DNA of 64,000 bases from Druceiella hillmani (lineage: Eukaryota > Arthropoda > Insecta > Lepidoptera > Hepialidae): positions 1,887,001-1,951,000 of the forward strand of contig JAYKKI010000064.1 in NCBI GenBank assembly GCA_039881145.1, read 5' to 3'. A program made the position numbers and the translations under genes. Of this stretch, positions 63,470-64,000 are shown piece by piece; position 1 is the stretch's first letter; each line of letters opens with the position of its first letter. Below the pieces are notes generated by a model. It was given only the letters and a program-made list of their open reading frames with translations, was not told where the DNA came from and ran no database searches.

Positions 63470-64000
63470 TTTAAAAATCACAAAATCCGCTTTTAACAGT
63501 GTAACAATCGCATCTGTTCTTTTAGAGCATAGAAATTATTTTGGGTACGAAGGAAACACTCACGAGTCAAATTAAGAAAGTCTTCGAAACAAACTTGAGG
63601 GATTTGCAGGTTAAAACCTAGCAAATTGGAAGTTGCCGGTAACGTGTTATTACATGCAAATTGAAAAGTCATCTATGTATTACACGGAAATAGAAAAAAA
63701 GTAAATGTTTTTTCATATTTAGTTCAGGAGCTGAAATTAAGGACGGCAAAATATCATCATAAATGATAATTTTTCAAAATTTTGAAGATTGGAGAATCAA
63801 CGATCAATTATGCAAATTTGAAGTGAAACCAAAAAAAGATTTTCGTGTCGTCCTAATCTACATATACATTACACATTGAAAACTATCTCATAAAAATAGT
63901 CATTAATTAATTGTTAAATTTAAGTTCTACCCAAGAAATATTATAAAGCATTATTACTTGTGTTTTGTGAACTGCATGGTCATTATGAAACATTTCAGTA
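63470..64000. other. Window edge, no recognised feature
   Basis: No supportable gene on either strand; may be the 5' flank of the neighbouring decayed gene. Confidence 0.35.

Overview
This is a stretch of an AT-rich animal nuclear genome, almost certainly an insect. The evidence is spliced genes with GT..AG introns that encode gustatory-receptor (Gr) family seven-transmembrane proteins, Jockey-clade non-LTR retrotransposons, decayed mariner, piggyBac-like and P/THAP9-like DNA transposons, and many (TA)n microsatellites. The insect order cannot be fixed from the sequence. There is no operon-like structure, CRISPR array, rRNA or tRNA that I can support.

The host content is a Gr cluster. Three complete four-exon genes can be assembled by hand: GrA (minus, 5903-9856, 389 aa), GrB (plus, 25537-27021, 389 aa) and GrC (plus, 50772-59117, 400 aa). 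They share one gene plan: a long first exon of 254-264 codons ending in Phe-x-(Phe/Ile)-Gln, a second exon of exactly 26 codons, a third exon of 50-51 codons plus one base, and a last exon carrying the Gr signature (Thr/Ser)-Tyr-(x)5-Gln-(Phe/Leu). Intron phases are 0, 0 and 1. Around them lie dead relatives. psGrE (29384-33514) and psGrF (42285-43285) are decayed copies of GrA. psGrD (14469-14605) is a lone exon 3 of the GrC type. psGrG (38718-39518) is a partial GrC-type gene on the minus strand. A weak last-exon remnant lies at 28557-28698.

Region by region: 1-1.7 kb is empty; 1.7-4.4 kb is a 5'-truncated Jockey element; 5.9-11.0 kb is GrA and its flank; 13.0-13.5 kb is a 292-bp tandem duplication; 13.5-14.9 kb is a paralogous copy of GrC intron/exon sequence; 16.8-18.5 kb is a Jockey element that keeps only its 5' part; 19.7-21.4 kb is a P/THAP9-like remnant; 21.7-22.3 kb is a different non-LTR reverse transcriptase remnant; 24.1-24.8 kb is a mariner remnant; 25.5-27.0 kb is GrB; 29.4-34.9 kb is psGrE with flanks; 37.0-38.5 kb is a piggyBac-like element with ends; 38.7-39.5 kb is psGrG; 41.1-44.7 kb is psGrF with flanks; 46.5-48.0 kb is a tandemly duplicated dispersed repeat, followed by a 110-bp palindrome; 50.8-59.1 kb is GrC, whose introns hold a 360-bp MITE-like insert and a 4.2-kb antisense Jockey element; 62.1-63.5 kb is a decayed gene of a transposon-like arthropod family.

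The picture is birth and death of chemoreceptor genes. An approximately 5-kb block containing GrA exists in three copies, of which only one is still intact. A separate duplication links GrC to psGrD. Gr proteins act as ligand-gated cation channels in the dendrites of taste neurons; ligands for these three cannot be inferred from sequence. I found no clearly new biological system. The most informative signals are the evolutionary ones: paralogous empty sites, stepwise pseudogenisation, microsatellite birth, and an intact receptor that has absorbed two mobile elements in its introns.
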